In this document: piece after piece, positions 40,284 to 53,311 of the stretch
Layout: each line of letters begins with the position of its first letter
Position numbering within the stretch: the first letter of the stretch is position 1
Assembly (NCBI GenBank): GCA_021927905.1
Contig: BLLK01000047.1
Span: 1-64,000 of the forward strand
DNA: 64,000 nt
Direction: 5' to 3'
Origin: Chaetoceros tenuissimus
Lineage: Eukaryota > Bacillariophyta > Thalassiosirophyceae > Chaetocerotales > Chaetocerotaceae
The notes under the pieces: model-generated
Told to the model about the DNA's origin: nothing
Database searches by the model: none
Seen by the model: the letters and a program-made list of their open reading frames with translations, nothing else
Translations under genes and position numbers: made by a program

Positions 40284-43200
40284 TTATACTGGACATGCAA
40301 TTGGACAGTAGTAATAAGAAGTCGCATCTTTTGGACAACGGATAGAGCTCTTCTTCCCGAACCATGTACAATCTTTGGTTACGCCGAGAATAGAACTAAT
40401 CCAAAGTGCATCGTCAACGCCTTGTCCACTACATGCATTTGGACATTTTGCATAAGATTCAGAATCCTTTGGACATCTATTCCTTGCTCGCTTCTTGAAC
40501 CAAGCACAATTACCTTTGGTGTTGAAATTCGAACTTTTAGTTACCCAACCATCAGTATTCTTTCTACATTCACCTCCACACACACCTTTACAATTTTCTC
40601 TTGCTCCGGTTTTATAACATCTTCTTGTTGGTCGCTTAGCTACCCATTCGCAGTTCTTGTTAGCTTTATCCTTGAATAGCCATTCATCATTTGCGCAATC
40701 ACATCTATTACATGTTTGAGGACAGAACTGAAATACAAAAGCATTGTTCTTGGTGCTATCTTGCTTGACACATCTCTTACTTGGATTATTTCCTATCCAA
40801 GCACAGTTTCTTTGGTTACGATTTCCTAAACGAAAGCTATCATCATCTACACAGAATGGTTCTTCATTCAATGATACAGATGGAATGGAAGAAGGACTAT
40901 CAGAAGAAGCGATAACTGGCTTACTACTTGGACTGTCGCTTGAAAGATCAACTGGAGACGAAGAAGGTTCCGAAGATGGAAGTAGACTCGGCTCAAACGA
41001 CGGATTATTCGATGAGAAAGTGCTAGGCTGACTTGATGGAAGCAATGAAAGCTCTAAAGAAGGAAGCGATGAAGGCCCAGACGTGATCTCTGTTGGATTT
41101 TCAGAAGCAATATGTTCAGCGCTTGGAGCATTAGAAGCTAATTTTGTAGGAGATTTAGACAACGAAGGCAAGCTACTAGGTAACTTGCTCGGAATATGCG
41201 AAGGTGTTGCAGAAGCAAGCTTACTTGGGCTTTGTGAAGGCATCAGAGACGGAATCAATGATGGCGCTTCGCTTGGAAGTTCTGATGCAGCAACTATGAC
41301 AGAGATACCATTGTTTTGAGCTTCTTCTTCAATTGCCGATGCCACATTATTCAATTTTGTTTGACTTGTAGCATCATTCTCGGAAACTTTGCTTTCAATA
41401 GTTGCTTGTACACTGAAGTCCCCAACTTCCAAGAATCTTATTTTTTTCACTAAAAGATTTCTTCTTTGTGAACTGATAACTTCAAGTATGATAGAAGTTA
41501 CATTAACAGGGGCGAAAGCCAATCTAATTCCTTCTCTTATTGCATTTTCTAATTCTTGAGTCAATGCTATTTGACCTCGTAAACTAATAACTATTTCAGA
41601 AATAGAAGAATCGGAAAGAGTAGGAAGAAAAGAAATAGATGGTAAGGATGATGGAATCGAAGAAGGATTTGTAGAAAACGATGGAATATCTGAAGGTCCG
41701 CTTGAAGGTGCTTCACTGCTATCGGTTGGACTAACACTTGGTACAGAAGACGGACTCAAAGAAGGCTTGTCGCTGCTCATTGACGGAAAATCACTCGAAA
41801 GAGACGTAGGTCCGCTTGAAGGTGCTTCACTGCTATCTGACGGATTGTCACTTGGTACAGAAGACGGACTCAAAGAAGGCTTGTCGCTGCTCATTGAAGG
41901 ACTCTCACTCGAAAGAGACGTAGGTCCGCTTGAAGGTGCTTCACTGCTATCTGACGGATTGTCACTTGGTACAGAAGACGGACTCAAATAAGGCTTGTCG
42001 CTGCTCATTGAAGGACTCTCACTCGAAAGAGACGTAGGTCCGCTCGAAGGTGCTTCGCTGCTATCGGTTGGACTCTCACTTGGTACAGAAGACGGACTCA
42101 AATAAGGCTTGTCGCTGCTCATTGACGGAAAATCACTAGAAAGGGACGTAGATCCGCTCGAAGGTGCTTCACTGCTATCTGACGGATTGTCACTTGGTAC
42201 AGAAGACGGACTCAAAGAAGGCTTGTCGCTGCTCATTGACGGAAAATCACTAGAAAGGGACGTAGGTCCGCTTGAAGGTGCTTCACTGCTATCTGACGGA
42301 TTGTCACTTGGTACAGAAGACGGACTCAAAGAAGGCTTGTCGCTGCTCATTGAAGGACTCTCACTCGAAAGAGACGTAGGTCCGCTTGAAGGTGCTTCAC
42401 TGCTATCTGACGGATTGTCACTTGGTACAGAAGACGGACTCAAATAAGGCTTGTCGCTGCTCATTGAAGGACTCTCACTCGAAAGAAGTGTAGGTCCGCT
42501 CGAAGGTGCTTCGCTGCTATCGGTTGGACTCTCACTTGGTACAGAAGACGGACTCAAAGAAGGCTTGTCGCTGCTCATTGACGGAAAATCACTAGAAAGG
42601 GACGTAGGTCCGCTTGAAGGTGCTTCACTGCTATCTGACGGATTGTCACTTGGTACAGAAGACGGACTCAAAGAAGGCTTGTCGCTGCTCATTGAAGGAC
42701 TCTCACTCGAAAGAGACGTAGGTCCGCTTGAAGGTGCTTCACTGCTATCTGACGGATTGTCACTTGGTACAGAAGACGGACTCAAATAAGGCTTGTCGCT
42801 GCTCATTGAAGGACTCTCACTCGAAAGAGACGTAGGTCCGCTCGAAGGTGCTTCGCTGCTATCGGTTGGACTCTCACTTGGTACAGAAGACGGACTCAAA
42901 TAAGGCTTGTCGCTGCTCATTGACGGAAAATCACTAGAAAGGGACGTAGATCCGCTCGAAGGTGCTTCACTGCTATCTGACGGATTGTCACTTGGTACAG
43001 AAGACGGACTCAAAGAAGGCTTGTCGCTGCTCATTGACGGAAAATCACTAGAAAGGGACGTAGGTCCGCTTGAAGGTGCTTCACTGCTATCTGACGGATT
43101 GTCACTTGGTACAGAAGACGGACTCAAAGAAGGCTTGTCGCTGCTCATTGAAGGACTCTCACTCGAAAGAGACGTAGGTCCGCTTGAAGGTGCTTCACTG

Positions 43201-46200
43201 CTATCTGACGGATTGTCACTTGGTACAGAAGACGGACTCAAATAAGGCTTGTCGCTGCTCATTGAAGGACTCTCACTCGAAAGAAGTGTAGGTCCGCTCG
43301 AAGGTGCTTCGCTGCTATCGGTTGGACTCTCACTTGGTACAGAAGACGGACTCAAAGAAGGCTTGTCGCTGCTCATTGACGGAAAATCACTAGAAAGGGA
43401 CGTAGGTCCGCTTGAAGGTGCTTCACTGCTATCTGACGGATTGTCACTTGGTACAGAAGACGGACTCAAAGAAGGCTTGTCGCTGCTCATTGAAGGACTC
43501 TCACTCGAAAGAGACGTAGGTCCGCTCGAAGGTGCTTCGATGCTATCTGACGGATTGTCACTTGGTACAGAAGACGGACTCAAAGAAGGCTTGTCGCTGC
43601 TCATTGAAGGACTCTCACTCGAAAGAGACGTAGGTCCGCTCGAAGGTGCTTCGCTGCTATCGGTTGGACTCTCACTTGGTACAGAAGACGGACTCAAATA
43701 AGGCTTGTCGCTGCTCATTGACGGAAAATCACTAGAAAGAGACGTAGGTCCGCTTGAAGGTGCTTCACTGCTATCTGACGGATTGTCACTTGGTACAGAA
43801 GACGGACTCAAAGAAGGCTTGTCGCTTCTCATTGAAGGACTCTCACTCGAAAGAGACGTAGGTCCGCTCGAAGGTGCTTCGATGCTATCTGACGGATTGT
43901 CACTTGGTACAGAAGACGGACTCAAAGAAGGCTTGTCGCTGCTCATTGACTGAAAACCACTAGAAAGAGACGTAGGTCCGCTTGAAGGTGCTTCACTGCT
44001 ATCTGACGGATTGTCACTTGGTACAGAAGACGGACTCAAAGAAGGCTTGTCGCTGCTCATTGAAGGACTCTCACTCGAAAGAAGTGTAGGTCCGCTCGAA
44101 GGTGCTTCACTGCTATCTGACGGATTGTCACTTGGTACAGAAGACGGACTCAAATAAGGCTTGTCGCTGCTCATTGAAGGACTCTCACTCGAAAGAGACG
44201 TAGGTCCGCTCGAAGGTGCTTCGCTGCTATCGGTTGGACTCTCACTTGGTACAGAAGACGGACTCAAATAAGGCTTGTCGCTGCTCATTGACGGAAAATC
44301 ACTAGAAAGGGACGTAGATCCGCTCGAAGGTGCTTCACTGCTATCTGACGGATTGTCACTTGGTACAGAAGACGGACTCAAAGAAGGCTTGTCGCTGCTC
44401 ATTGAAGGACTCTCACTCGAAAGAGACGTAGGTCCGCTCGAAGGTGCTTCGATGCTATCTGACGGATTGTCACTTGGTACAGAAGACGGACTCAAAGAAG
44501 GCTTGTCGCTGCTCATTGACGGAAAACCACTAGAAAGAGACGTAGGTCCGCTTGAAGGTGCTTCACTGCTATCTGACGGATTGTCACTTGGTACAGAAGA
44601 CGGACTCAAAGAAGGCTTGTCGCTGCTCATTGAAGGACTCTCACTCGAAAGAAGTGTAGGTCCGCTCGAAGGTGCTTCGATGCTATCTGACGGATTGTCA
44701 CTTGGTACAGAAGACGGACTCAAAGAAGGCTTGTCGCTGCTCATTGACGGAAAACCACTAGAAAGAGACGTAGGTCCGCTTGAAGGTGCTTCACTGCTAT
44801 CTGACGGATTGTCACTTGGTACAGAAGACGGACTCAAAGAAGGCTTGTCGCTGCTCATTGACGGAAAATCACTAGAAAGGGACGTAGGTCCGCTTGAAGG
44901 TGCTTCACTGCTATCTGACGGATTGTCACTTGGTACAGAAGACGGACTCAAATAAGGCTTGTCGCTGCTCATTGAAGGACTCTCACTCGAAAGAGACGTA
45001 GGTCCGCTCGAAGGTGCTTCGATGCTATCTGACGGATTGTCACTTGGTACAGAAGACGGACTCAAATAAGGCTTGTCGCTGCTCATTGAAGGAATCTCAC
45101 TCGAAAGAGACGTAGGTCCGCTCGAAGGTGCTTCGCTGCTATCGGTTGGACTCTCACTTGGTACAGAAGACGGACTCAAAGAAGGCTTGTCGCTGCTCAT
45201 TGACGGAAAATCACTAGAAAGGGACGTAGGTCCGCTTGAAGGTGCTTCACTGCTATCTGACGGATTGTCACTTGGTACAGAAGACGGACTCAAAGAAGGC
45301 TTGTCGCTGCTCATTGAAGGACTCTCACTCGAAAGAGACGTAGGTCCGCTTGAAGGTGCTTCACTGCTATCTGACGGATTGTCACTTGGTACAGAAGACG
45401 GACTCAAAGAAGGCTTGTCGCTGCTCATTGACGGAAAATCACTAGAAAGGGACGTAGGTCCGCTTGAAGGTGCTTCACTGCTATCTGACGGATTGTCACT
45501 TGGTACAGAAGACGGACTCAAATAAGGCTTGTCGCTGCTCATTGAAGGACTCTCACTCGAAAGAGACGTAGGTCCGCTCGAAGGTGCTTCACTGCTATCT
45601 GACGGATTGTCACTTGGTACAGAAGACGGACTCAAAGAAGGCTTGTCGCTGCTCATTGAAGGACTCTCACTCGAAAGAGACGTAGGTCCGCTCGAAGGTG
45701 CTTCGATGCTATCTGACGGATTGTCACTTGGTACAGAAGACGGACTCAAAGAAGGCTTGTCGCTGCTCATTGACGGAAAACCACTAGAAAGAGACGTAGG
45801 TCCGCTTGAAGGTGCTTCACTGCTATCTGACGGATTGTCACTTGGTACAGAAGACGGACTCAAAGAAGGCTTGTCGCTGCTCATTGACGGAAAATCACTA
45901 GAAAGGGACGTAGGTCCGCTTGAAGGTGCTTCACTGCTATCTGACGGATTGTCACTTGGTACAGAAGACGGACTCAAAGAAGGCTTGTCGCTGCTCATTG
46001 AAGGACTCTCACTCGAAAGAGACGTAGGTCCGCTTGAAGGTGCTTCACTGCTATCTGACGGATTGTCACTTGGTACAGAAGACGGACTCAAAGAAGGCTT
46101 GTCGCTGCTCATTGAAGGACTCTCACTCGAAAGAGACGTAGGTCCGCTTGAAGGTGCTTCACTGCTATCTGACGGATTGTCACTTGGTACAGAAGACGGA

Positions 46201-49200
46201 CTCAAAGAAGGCTTGTCGCTGCTCATTGACGGAAAATCACTAGAAAGGGACGTAGGTCCGCTTGAAGGTGCTTCACTGCTATCTGACGGATTGTCACTTG
46301 GTACAGAAGACGGACTCAAATAAGGCTTGTCGCTGCTCATTGAAGGACTCTCACTCGAAAGAGACGTAGGTCCGCTCGAAGGTGCTTCACTGCTATCTGA
46401 CGGATTGTCACTTGGTACAGAAGACGGACTCAAAGAAGGCTTGTCGCTGCTCATTGAAGGACTCTCACTCGAAAGAGACGTAGGTCCGCTCGAAGGTGCT
46501 TCACTGCTATCGGTTGGACTTTCACTTGGTACAGAAGACGGACTCAAATAAGGCTTGTCGCTGCTCATTGACGGAAAATCACTAGAAAGCGACGTAGGTC
46601 CGCTCGAAGGTGCTTCGATGCTATCGGTTGGACTCTCACTTGGTACAGAAGACGGACTCAAAGAAGGTTTGTCGCTGCTCATTGAAGGATTCTCACTAGG
46701 AAGAGATGAAGGTCCAAATGACGGTGCTTCACTGCTATCGGTTGGACTCTCACTTGGTACAGATGATGATATATGAGAGGGTGTTTCTGTCAATTTTGTT
46801 GGAGAATTGCTAGGTATCTCAGAGACTTCTGCTTGAGCCGAAGACGGAGTTTCTGATGGTAGGTTTGAAGGGATTCTTGAGGGGCTCGTAGTTGGAAGAG
46901 GAGGCGGAACGTCTGCAAACATATCATTTTCATTAAATTGAAACGGCATGCTAGCGAAATTTTCGATGTTTGGAAGAACTTCTGTCATTCGACTCTGAGG
47001 TATTCCGGTCCATTTGCCGATTCCTTGGAACACTGCGTCCCAAGGAGAAGAGGGAATGAATCTTCCACGATGAAGAGTCAACGGACCTTCGTCTGTCAAA
47101 TTGTCTGGATATGTTCCAAGCATTTTCTTCCCTTTCACACTTCCTCCAAACATCATGTAGTGCCTGTTGGAGGAAACTATTGAGATTATATTTCCCTATG
47201 AATGTTCTTTAAATAATAGAGTCAAATACTTACCCGCCCCATGCATGATCTGTTCCATATCCTCCATTTGGATTCAATGTCCGTGCAAAGTCGCTATAAA
47301 GAGTGATTGAGGTTAGAGTGTTTCAGGGATAAAAGGCAAAGTAATTGGAATCCGATAGAACTTACGAAGTCTGAATTGTGACAGTATTATCCCAAACATT
47401 AAGCTCCTTTAGTGCTGCTGGAAAAGCAGATAAGGCTTCATTGACCTCCTGGAATCTATAGGATAGATTCTCTTCGATACTATGTGAAAAGAATACGTTA
47501 GTACAGAGGGAATGAAGGTAAGCACAACGAAATTAATCACATTATCAATACGTACTTGGAATGTAAATCGAATCCACCTATCTCCACATAGAATACATCT
47601 ACATCTGCTCCACGACTACTTCTAGTCTTTATGAGTTTGGCCACAGTCTCCAATTGCCTACTTAGATAAGAAGATCCAAATGTTGTGAAAAGAGTAACTT
47701 GGTCTAATTCACCTTTCAGAACTTTGTTGGTTGACAAAGACTTAATCAATGCATCTGACCAAGTCTCACTGAACACTGGTGACTGTGATAAAGTCTTGTT
47801 GTGCAGGTTTGGGAGAATATTTTCAACGTCGTAGAGATAAGCGTCCGGAACTCCATTTCTATTTACGATTGCTGGAGAATCACTCAAACCTGGAGTACCT
47901 ACAAGAGCAACAGAGTACCTGTTACAAGTGTTAATTAGTTAATGAGGTATAAAATGAAAAGCAATATAGCAAATGACGTACTTATCAACGCTAAATGCAC
48001 CGATATTATGTCCAAGACTATTTAGAACATCTGTCATTCTGCCTAATACCCCAGTGCCTGAATTTCCGTCCAAAGGATCAATGCGCTTCGACTCACGCTG
48101 CATATGACTATTGAGGAAAAGGAGAAGATAAGTATTAAGTAAAGAAAAGCTAAATAGAAATTCAAAGGGCAAATCTGGGTAGAAGGATACTCACTTGTGC
48201 GCAAACAATTGAACATTTGTCAATACGCTGTAGTTTTCTTTGGTCACTGGTTGACTCATAACTCCTGTATTTGCAAAGAAGAGTAAATCTTCATCGTTAT
48301 ACAAATCACGCACTGCTGGAAGATCTGGATGAATTCCAAACCTTGAACAAACTTGACCTTCCGCATCAATAGGCAGAAGTGAACTCTTTGGTAATGCAAC
48401 ACCTGCTCGCACTTGCAAATATTCCTCATAAAGGTCCTTACTTTCGCAAGTGTGTGGAGCGACCATGTTAAATGAATCGCAACCTCCAGACCACATCATA
48501 AAAACAATAGCTCGGTATGGTTTACCAGTACTTTGCGGAAACTCCACTCCAGGCCTTTGCACAGAACTTGGGTTGTATAAATTAGTAGAATGGAACTCTG
48601 AACTAGTCAATATCAGTCTTTGAGCCACTTTCAATCCATCTTCAGCACTCCCTGCCTTGTTGTATGCCTCAACGATAATAGCTCTATGATCTGCACTCAA
48701 CCTACCAGCAGTCAAAAGGTTCGCCAAGTCATCCACTACATTTGCAGAGTGTGAAGTTTGACCAATTTGTTGAGGATAAACAAATATCGTGCTGGAAGAA
48801 ACGTAGACATCATCAAAATATCCAATGGTATTCTCTGCACTATTCCTATCTCCCATTACAATTCTGAAAGCTGCAACAGAGTCTGGGATTTCAAATTGGC
48901 CTGAAATCCAAGTATTTGTTGCAATGGTACCATGATTGTGATGAAAGCTTAAAGTTACACCAACAACATTTGGATCTAAATCATAGTCAGTGTAGCCAAT
49001 GTAGCTTCCAGTATTATGGACAGTTGGATAGAAGCGGTAATGTACAATGTGTGCCGAGCTTCGCAAAATTCGTGGACTGTAAAAGTATCCATTCCAATCC
49101 ACTGGTTGAAGAACATGATTGTTGGAGTTCGTAGGGTCCTCAACAATATTACCCTTATAGAAATCGAATTCTCTCCCGACCCATACATTATCTAATCCCC

Positions 49201-49890
49201 CAGCAAGAGAGGGGCCTTCAAAGGTTTCCGATATAAAGTCGACAATTTCGGACTTGCCATAAGTCAATTCTCCATAAGCAGATGATGAATATGTACGACA
49301 TGACCAAACATGATGAGCACCAAAACCGCTGTTGCAATTAGTTAGACCATAAGTAACTAGCGAGAGTAATCCATTCAAAATTCCAACCATCTTTGGCATA
49401 TCTAACAAAGTAGCCTCAGGAGAAGTCAATCTTGCCTCTCCAACAGGTCCACTTGGTTCAAATTCAGGAAGAAAGAAAGAGAACACAGATTCGAAACTAT
49501 GACTGCGCTGACCTATGATAGATGTTAAAGATCCCATCCTCAGCTTAGGTCTAGACGTTTGGAACTCCATACTTCGAAGAACAGCCATTACTTTCAAGAG
49601 AGGTTCGCGAAGAGAACCTGAAGCAGGATCTTTATCAAGAACAACAGATCTAGCCTCTCGATCCAAGTAGATTGCGGCGAAGAAGGCTTCCATACTTCCA
49701 TATTCACCGGAGCCAAAAGTGTGTGGACCGCTTGAAGTGTTGACCGTGTACGATCCAGAGATGAATGCCTTTGAAACACTTTCAATGTACCTAGGTGTTG
49801 GGTTTGACTGTGAAACCAATCGCTGAATAAATCTAGATGCCAAGAATGGTGGAGTATTATCATGATAAAAGTAATGATCTAGTGTAGCAT
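40284..49890 (-). CDS. DUF1800 (C-terminal part) - DUF1501 - Pro/Ser-repeat - Cys-rich protein (gene A, 3' part)
   Basis: Six exons splice in phase: 49890-48195, 48107-47982, 47918-47556, 47479-47366, 47293-47234, 47163-40284 (introns 63-87 nt). The product starts inside DUF1800 (ATLDHYFYHDNTPPFLASRF) and continues to DUF1501, which belongs to the alkaline-phosphatase-like superfamily: FMMWSGGCDSFN, IEIGG-type YVEIGGFDLHSN, TSDFARTLNPNG, DHAWGGHYMMFGGSVKG. Then come about 44 Pro/Ser repeats of 38 residues, a ferredoxin/SEA-like stretch (ITEL-type FAPVNVTSIILEVISSQRR), more Pro/Ser sequence and four Cys-rich units (C-A-W...RCPKD...CPxxC). Probably secreted and wall- or surface-associated, by family and composition. 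The 5' part lies at 53312-55028 behind a 3.4 kb interruption whose splice phases do not fit. Confidence 0.8.
41690..46790 (-). repeat. 114-bp coding minisatellite, about 44 copies
   Basis: Tandem units of 114 bp encode 38 residues around MSSDKPSLSPSSVPSDNPSD and SSEAPSSGPTSLSS. Units differ at a few alternating sites (PSL/PYL, SDNPSD/SESPTD, FPSM/SPSM, DSSE/DSIE). A higher-order period of seven units (798 bp) is visible: 42109-42789 recurs at 42907-43587. The other strand is also largely open because of the 114-bp period. Confidence 0.95.
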
Positions 49891-49894
49891 CTGT

Positions 49895-50987
49895 ATTTTA
49901 AACACAGAGTGCAAAGCATTGGTGTTTCAGTCAGAAGTTTTTCAAAGTGATCCAAGTGCCGATGTCTATTAAGATTTGCGAAATCTTTGGAATATTTCTT
50001 AGTCATTTTGATAATCGTAAGACAAGTAGAACACTGCAAGACTTACCATTATCACATATCTTACAGTAAAAAGCATCTTTCCTATCACATTTTCTACAGC
50101 GCATATGTGTAAAGTGGATGCCTTCATGAGATTCAATTGGAAAATACATTTCCCCATAACATTTTTTCCCTCTAACAGTTCTCTGACACTTAGTCCAACA
50201 ACTCTCTACTACTTTGAATTCAATGTTATCTGGATCTATTCCTGTTGGAAATGTATCAGGTCCAAGCGATTCGGCTTTTTCGTATCTTGTGTCAAAATCC
50301 TCGTATCCTGTACTATTCCAAAATGTGCAATACCTTTTTGCTTTTTCCAAGGCATTTTTGATTTGGTCTTTTGTAAGTACTTTTGAATGATATTTCGAAC
50401 AGAAAGGAATCCCTACATATCCGTATTTGGCATTTGATACTCTTCTCCTAGTAGTTTTAGGACGCATTTTGAAGTAATGGTCATTGCCTATTTCTTCAAG
50501 CATTTCCATGCTGCGAAAGCAGTTGAATATTGTATAAGGGTGCACTTTGTCTTCCTTGAATGCTTCTAATTCTGCAATCAAATGACATATCTCCACTGTA
50601 GTCATTGCCATACTTTTACCATGAATGCACGGATGTAGTAGATGATTCTGATTATGGTGCATACCAGGAACTTCATTCTTTTTTCTTTTCATATGTTGAG
50701 TAAACAAATAAAGTGGAACATAGTGTTTATCTTCGAGACTGGTGGCACATTCGCCTCTCTCTTTAGCAGCTTTGCAATCTTCACTCAAGACTTGTAGATA
50801 CTGATGATGTAGGTGGCAGCTTTATTTTGAGACAACCAGTACTTTGATGAATGAATAATATCAAAAGACAATCACTTACATAGTTTGACATATTGATGCT
50901 TAGTGCTGTTAGGTTCTGTTGTTTTGGTGAATGGGTTGTAATTACTTCCTTTTGCTTGCTATGTTTATGATTGTAACAGCGTTTCAT
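49895..50987 (-). pseudogene. Truncated copy of zinc-cluster gene Z (5' exons only)
   Basis: Corresponds to 59367-60459 of the full gene. Exon 1 50987-50880 (start MKRCYNHKHSKQK), exon 2 from 50800 with Cys pairs (CRKCDRKDAFYCKIC). The sequence is cut at 49895, inside CTLC, where it joins gene A. The NAG-kinase-like C-terminus is absent. Confidence 0.75.
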
Positions 50988-51238
50988 TTCTCTCCTTCGT
51001 CAAGTTTCGTCGGGCTTCGTTTGGCTTTTCATGAAATCATTTGGAAATTTGTACTGGAAGTAGCTACGTGATGTTTTCACAAGGGGGGACTTGTTTCATA
51101 CAAAATCTAAATTTGGAATTTTTTGTGTTTTTTGCCACCAGTTCCAGCGTGAAAAAGCGATGCAGAGACAAAGCAAAATCAAATTCATTATCAATGCACA
51201 ACAGTACCGATTCGTTGTAATAGACCACACCTTTCATC

Positions 51239-53236
51239 ATGTCAAAGCCGCTTACAGATAGTACTAATACTACATCCAAAGGAAGGAAAAGAACTAGAGG
51301 AAGTAAGAGAGGGATTCGCAATGTCAGTCAGCGAAGAGATCCAATCGATTCCAGTCAAATGACTGATGTTGTCTTTCACGACTCAAGTTTGTCAGCATCG
51401 AGCACCTCTTCTAGAACTGCTTCATTGAGCATCTCTTCTAGAACTGCTTCATTGATATCCGAGATGAAGTCAAACATAACAAAAGCATTGAGTTTTGGAT
51501 CAAATTCAAAGCAGATTGATTTGGATTCTATTGACTTATCTTCAAGTGACGACTCCTCTTCTAGTGATGAATCCTACTCTAGTGACGACTCTTCTTCTAG
51601 TGACGACTCCTCCTCTGACTCTAGTTATGATTCAATTCAACGTGTTGGCAAGCAAAAGATATCCATGAAGCAAGGCAATTGCCGTCTTCACTCGTCTTCC
51701 AACCAGAATAGATTTAGCTCCAGTACACTCAATCTACTTGCGACTATGCAAAGGAATCCACAAAGACCTCCTGCCTCGAGTCAAAGAGGATCTTTGGCTG
51801 CATCTAGTTCACGTAGACATCCAGTATCAAATCAAAGGGAATTGTCAATATCCAGTTCACGTACACCACCGGCGTCGAGTAGAAGAGATTCATCAGCACC
51901 AAGTTCTCGTAGAACTCCAGTCTCAAGTCGAATGGATTTGTCAGAATCAAGTGATGGACCTCCTGTAACAAGTCAAAGAGGAGCACGTAGACCTGATTTG
52001 AATGCAGACATTGATTTGAATAAATCGCCATTTCTTCAAGAATACAAAACAAAGAAGAATGAATTGAACACAAACACTAGGGCTAGGCTTCCACCAAAAG
52101 CATATCTCCAATTAGATGGTGCCACAACTCGCACTGATGACATCAATTTCAAAAACTTTGAAAACTTTGGACTTCTTATTGTAAAGGTGGAATTTCTTTA
52201 TCAACCAGGCGAAAAAGTGAAAAGACGTGATGACAAAATGTATTTTAGAAGAGCAAATGCAAAACATTTTAGAGGGCATGGAGAACTATTTCATGGCATT
52301 GTCCACAACACCCCAAATCCAAATGATAGTATTCTTTGCAAGTTGAAAGGTAAAGATCTTGACTCAAATCTTGTAAAAGTGGAATGGGTTCTTGGTTTCA
52401 TTGTTTCTAATAAAACCGACTTCACGAAGTGGACCCCAATTGAATTCTTGGATTTGATACAAATGTTCGTTGGCAAAGGTAGAAACAATCTTACAGAGTT
52501 TTGTCAGGGTGGATATTCTACTGCCATCAATGACAAAGGAAATTTTGCTGTACTTCCTCGGAATTTCAAACCTGACAGGCATACACTATTAGGTTGTTTT
52601 ATAATGAAGAGAGATGCTGATGGATTAGTAGAATTCGATCTTCTTCGACAGCGTGTGAGAGAGATCGCAAAACAACTGTCGCCAAATGACAGTTGTACAG
52701 CTGATAATTCAATGGCAATACTTCAAGAGAAGAACCCTCAAATGGCATCAGAGATCAAAAAGAAATTTGACACTATTGTTGAAAAATGCAAAAAAGAATT
52801 CATGATCTGCACTAGAATCAATGCACAATGTGACGAGAGAAAAGTAGAACTTCACTTTGGAAGGGTCAATGTAAATCAAACTGAGAATTATAGTTGGTTG
52901 AAGTTTCCTCAATTTGCTAGTAAATCAAATGTATGTTACCTCTTGTCGCTGATGAAAGTTTTTGGTAATATGCCTGTGAATCCTTTGTCGAAACCAGCAT
53001 TCGTATTGAAAAGAAACGAAAAGAATCCCAATATGATCGATCTTGTTTTGACAAAGATGCGACTTGGCGGGCAATTGTATTTACGTAAACTCTTTGAAGA
53101 GGCAATGTATTTGGAAAAGAAGCAAATGAGGGGAGAGGATGGTGAAGTAGTCACAAAGTGGTGTGTACAACTTGTTCCGGAAAAATGGGTCGAGATAAAG
53201 CAATTTCTAAAAAGTGATGTTGAAATTGAGGAATAA
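51239..53236 (+). CDS. Uncharacterised Ser-rich protein P (copy 1)
   Basis: 665 residues, intronless, ATG at 51239. Residues 1-20 are basic (SKGRKRTRGSKRG, a possible nuclear signal). Residues 90-130 form an SSDDSSSSDES-type acidic Ser run, likely a CK2 substrate. Residues 165-250 carry SSSRRTP/SSQRGS repeats. The C-terminal 400 residues look globular (YLQLDGATTRTDDINFKNFE, LPRNFKPDRHTLLGCF, LRLGGQLYLRKL-type) but match no family I recognise. It lies antisense within the interruption of gene A, 75 bp from the A exon end. Differs from the copy at 60711 by one noticed residue. Confidence 0.6.
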   Translation: MSKPLTDSTNTTSKGRKRTRGSKRGIRNVSQRRDPIDSSQMTDVVFHDSSLSASSTSSRTASLSISSRTASLISEMKSNITKALSFGSNSKQIDLDSIDLSSSDDSSSSDESYSSDDSSSSDDSSSDSSYDSIQRVGKQKISMKQGNCRLHSSSNQNRFSSSTLNLLATMQRNPQRPPASSQRGSLAASSSRRHPVSNQRELSISSSRTPPASSRRDSSAPSSRRTPVSSRMDLSESSDGPPVTSQRGARRPDLNADIDLNKSPFLQEYKTKKNELNTNTRARLPPKAYLQLDGATTRTDDINFKNFENFGLLIVKVEFLYQPGEKVKRRDDKMYFRRANAKHFRGHGELFHGIVHNTPNPNDSILCKLKGKDLDSNLVKVEWVLGFIVSNKTDFTKWTPIEFLDLIQMFVGKGRNNLTEFCQGGYSTAINDKGNFAVLPRNFKPDRHTLLGCFIMKRDADGLVEFDLLRQRVREIAKQLSPNDSCTADNSMAILQEKNPQMASEIKKKFDTIVEKCKKEFMICTRINAQCDERKVELHFGRVNVNQTENYSWLKFPQFASKSNVCYLLSLMKVFGNMPVNPLSKPAFVLKRNEKNPNMIDLVLTKMRLGGQLYLRKLFEEAMYLEKKQMRGEDGEVVTKWCVQLVPEKWVEIKQFLKSDVEIEE

Positions 53237-53311
53237 GCTTAGAAATGAGTTTAGAAAGAAGCAAAAAGATAGATGTAGCAAAAGATATTGTATATAATTA
53301 TATATTATTAC

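Noticed and set aside
41767-46776. Long plus-strand ORFs (up to 264 aa) with a MSLLIEGLSLERDVGPLEG-type repeat
   Set aside because: They are the antisense frame of the 114-bp Pro/Ser minisatellite, open only because the period is a multiple of three.
41690-46790. Regular array considered as CRISPR
   Set aside because: Units are contiguous coding repeats of 114 bp with no unique spacers, in a eukaryotic gene.
51804-52073. Minus-strand ORFs within gene P (both copies)
   Set aside because: Antisense shadows of the 665-codon frame.
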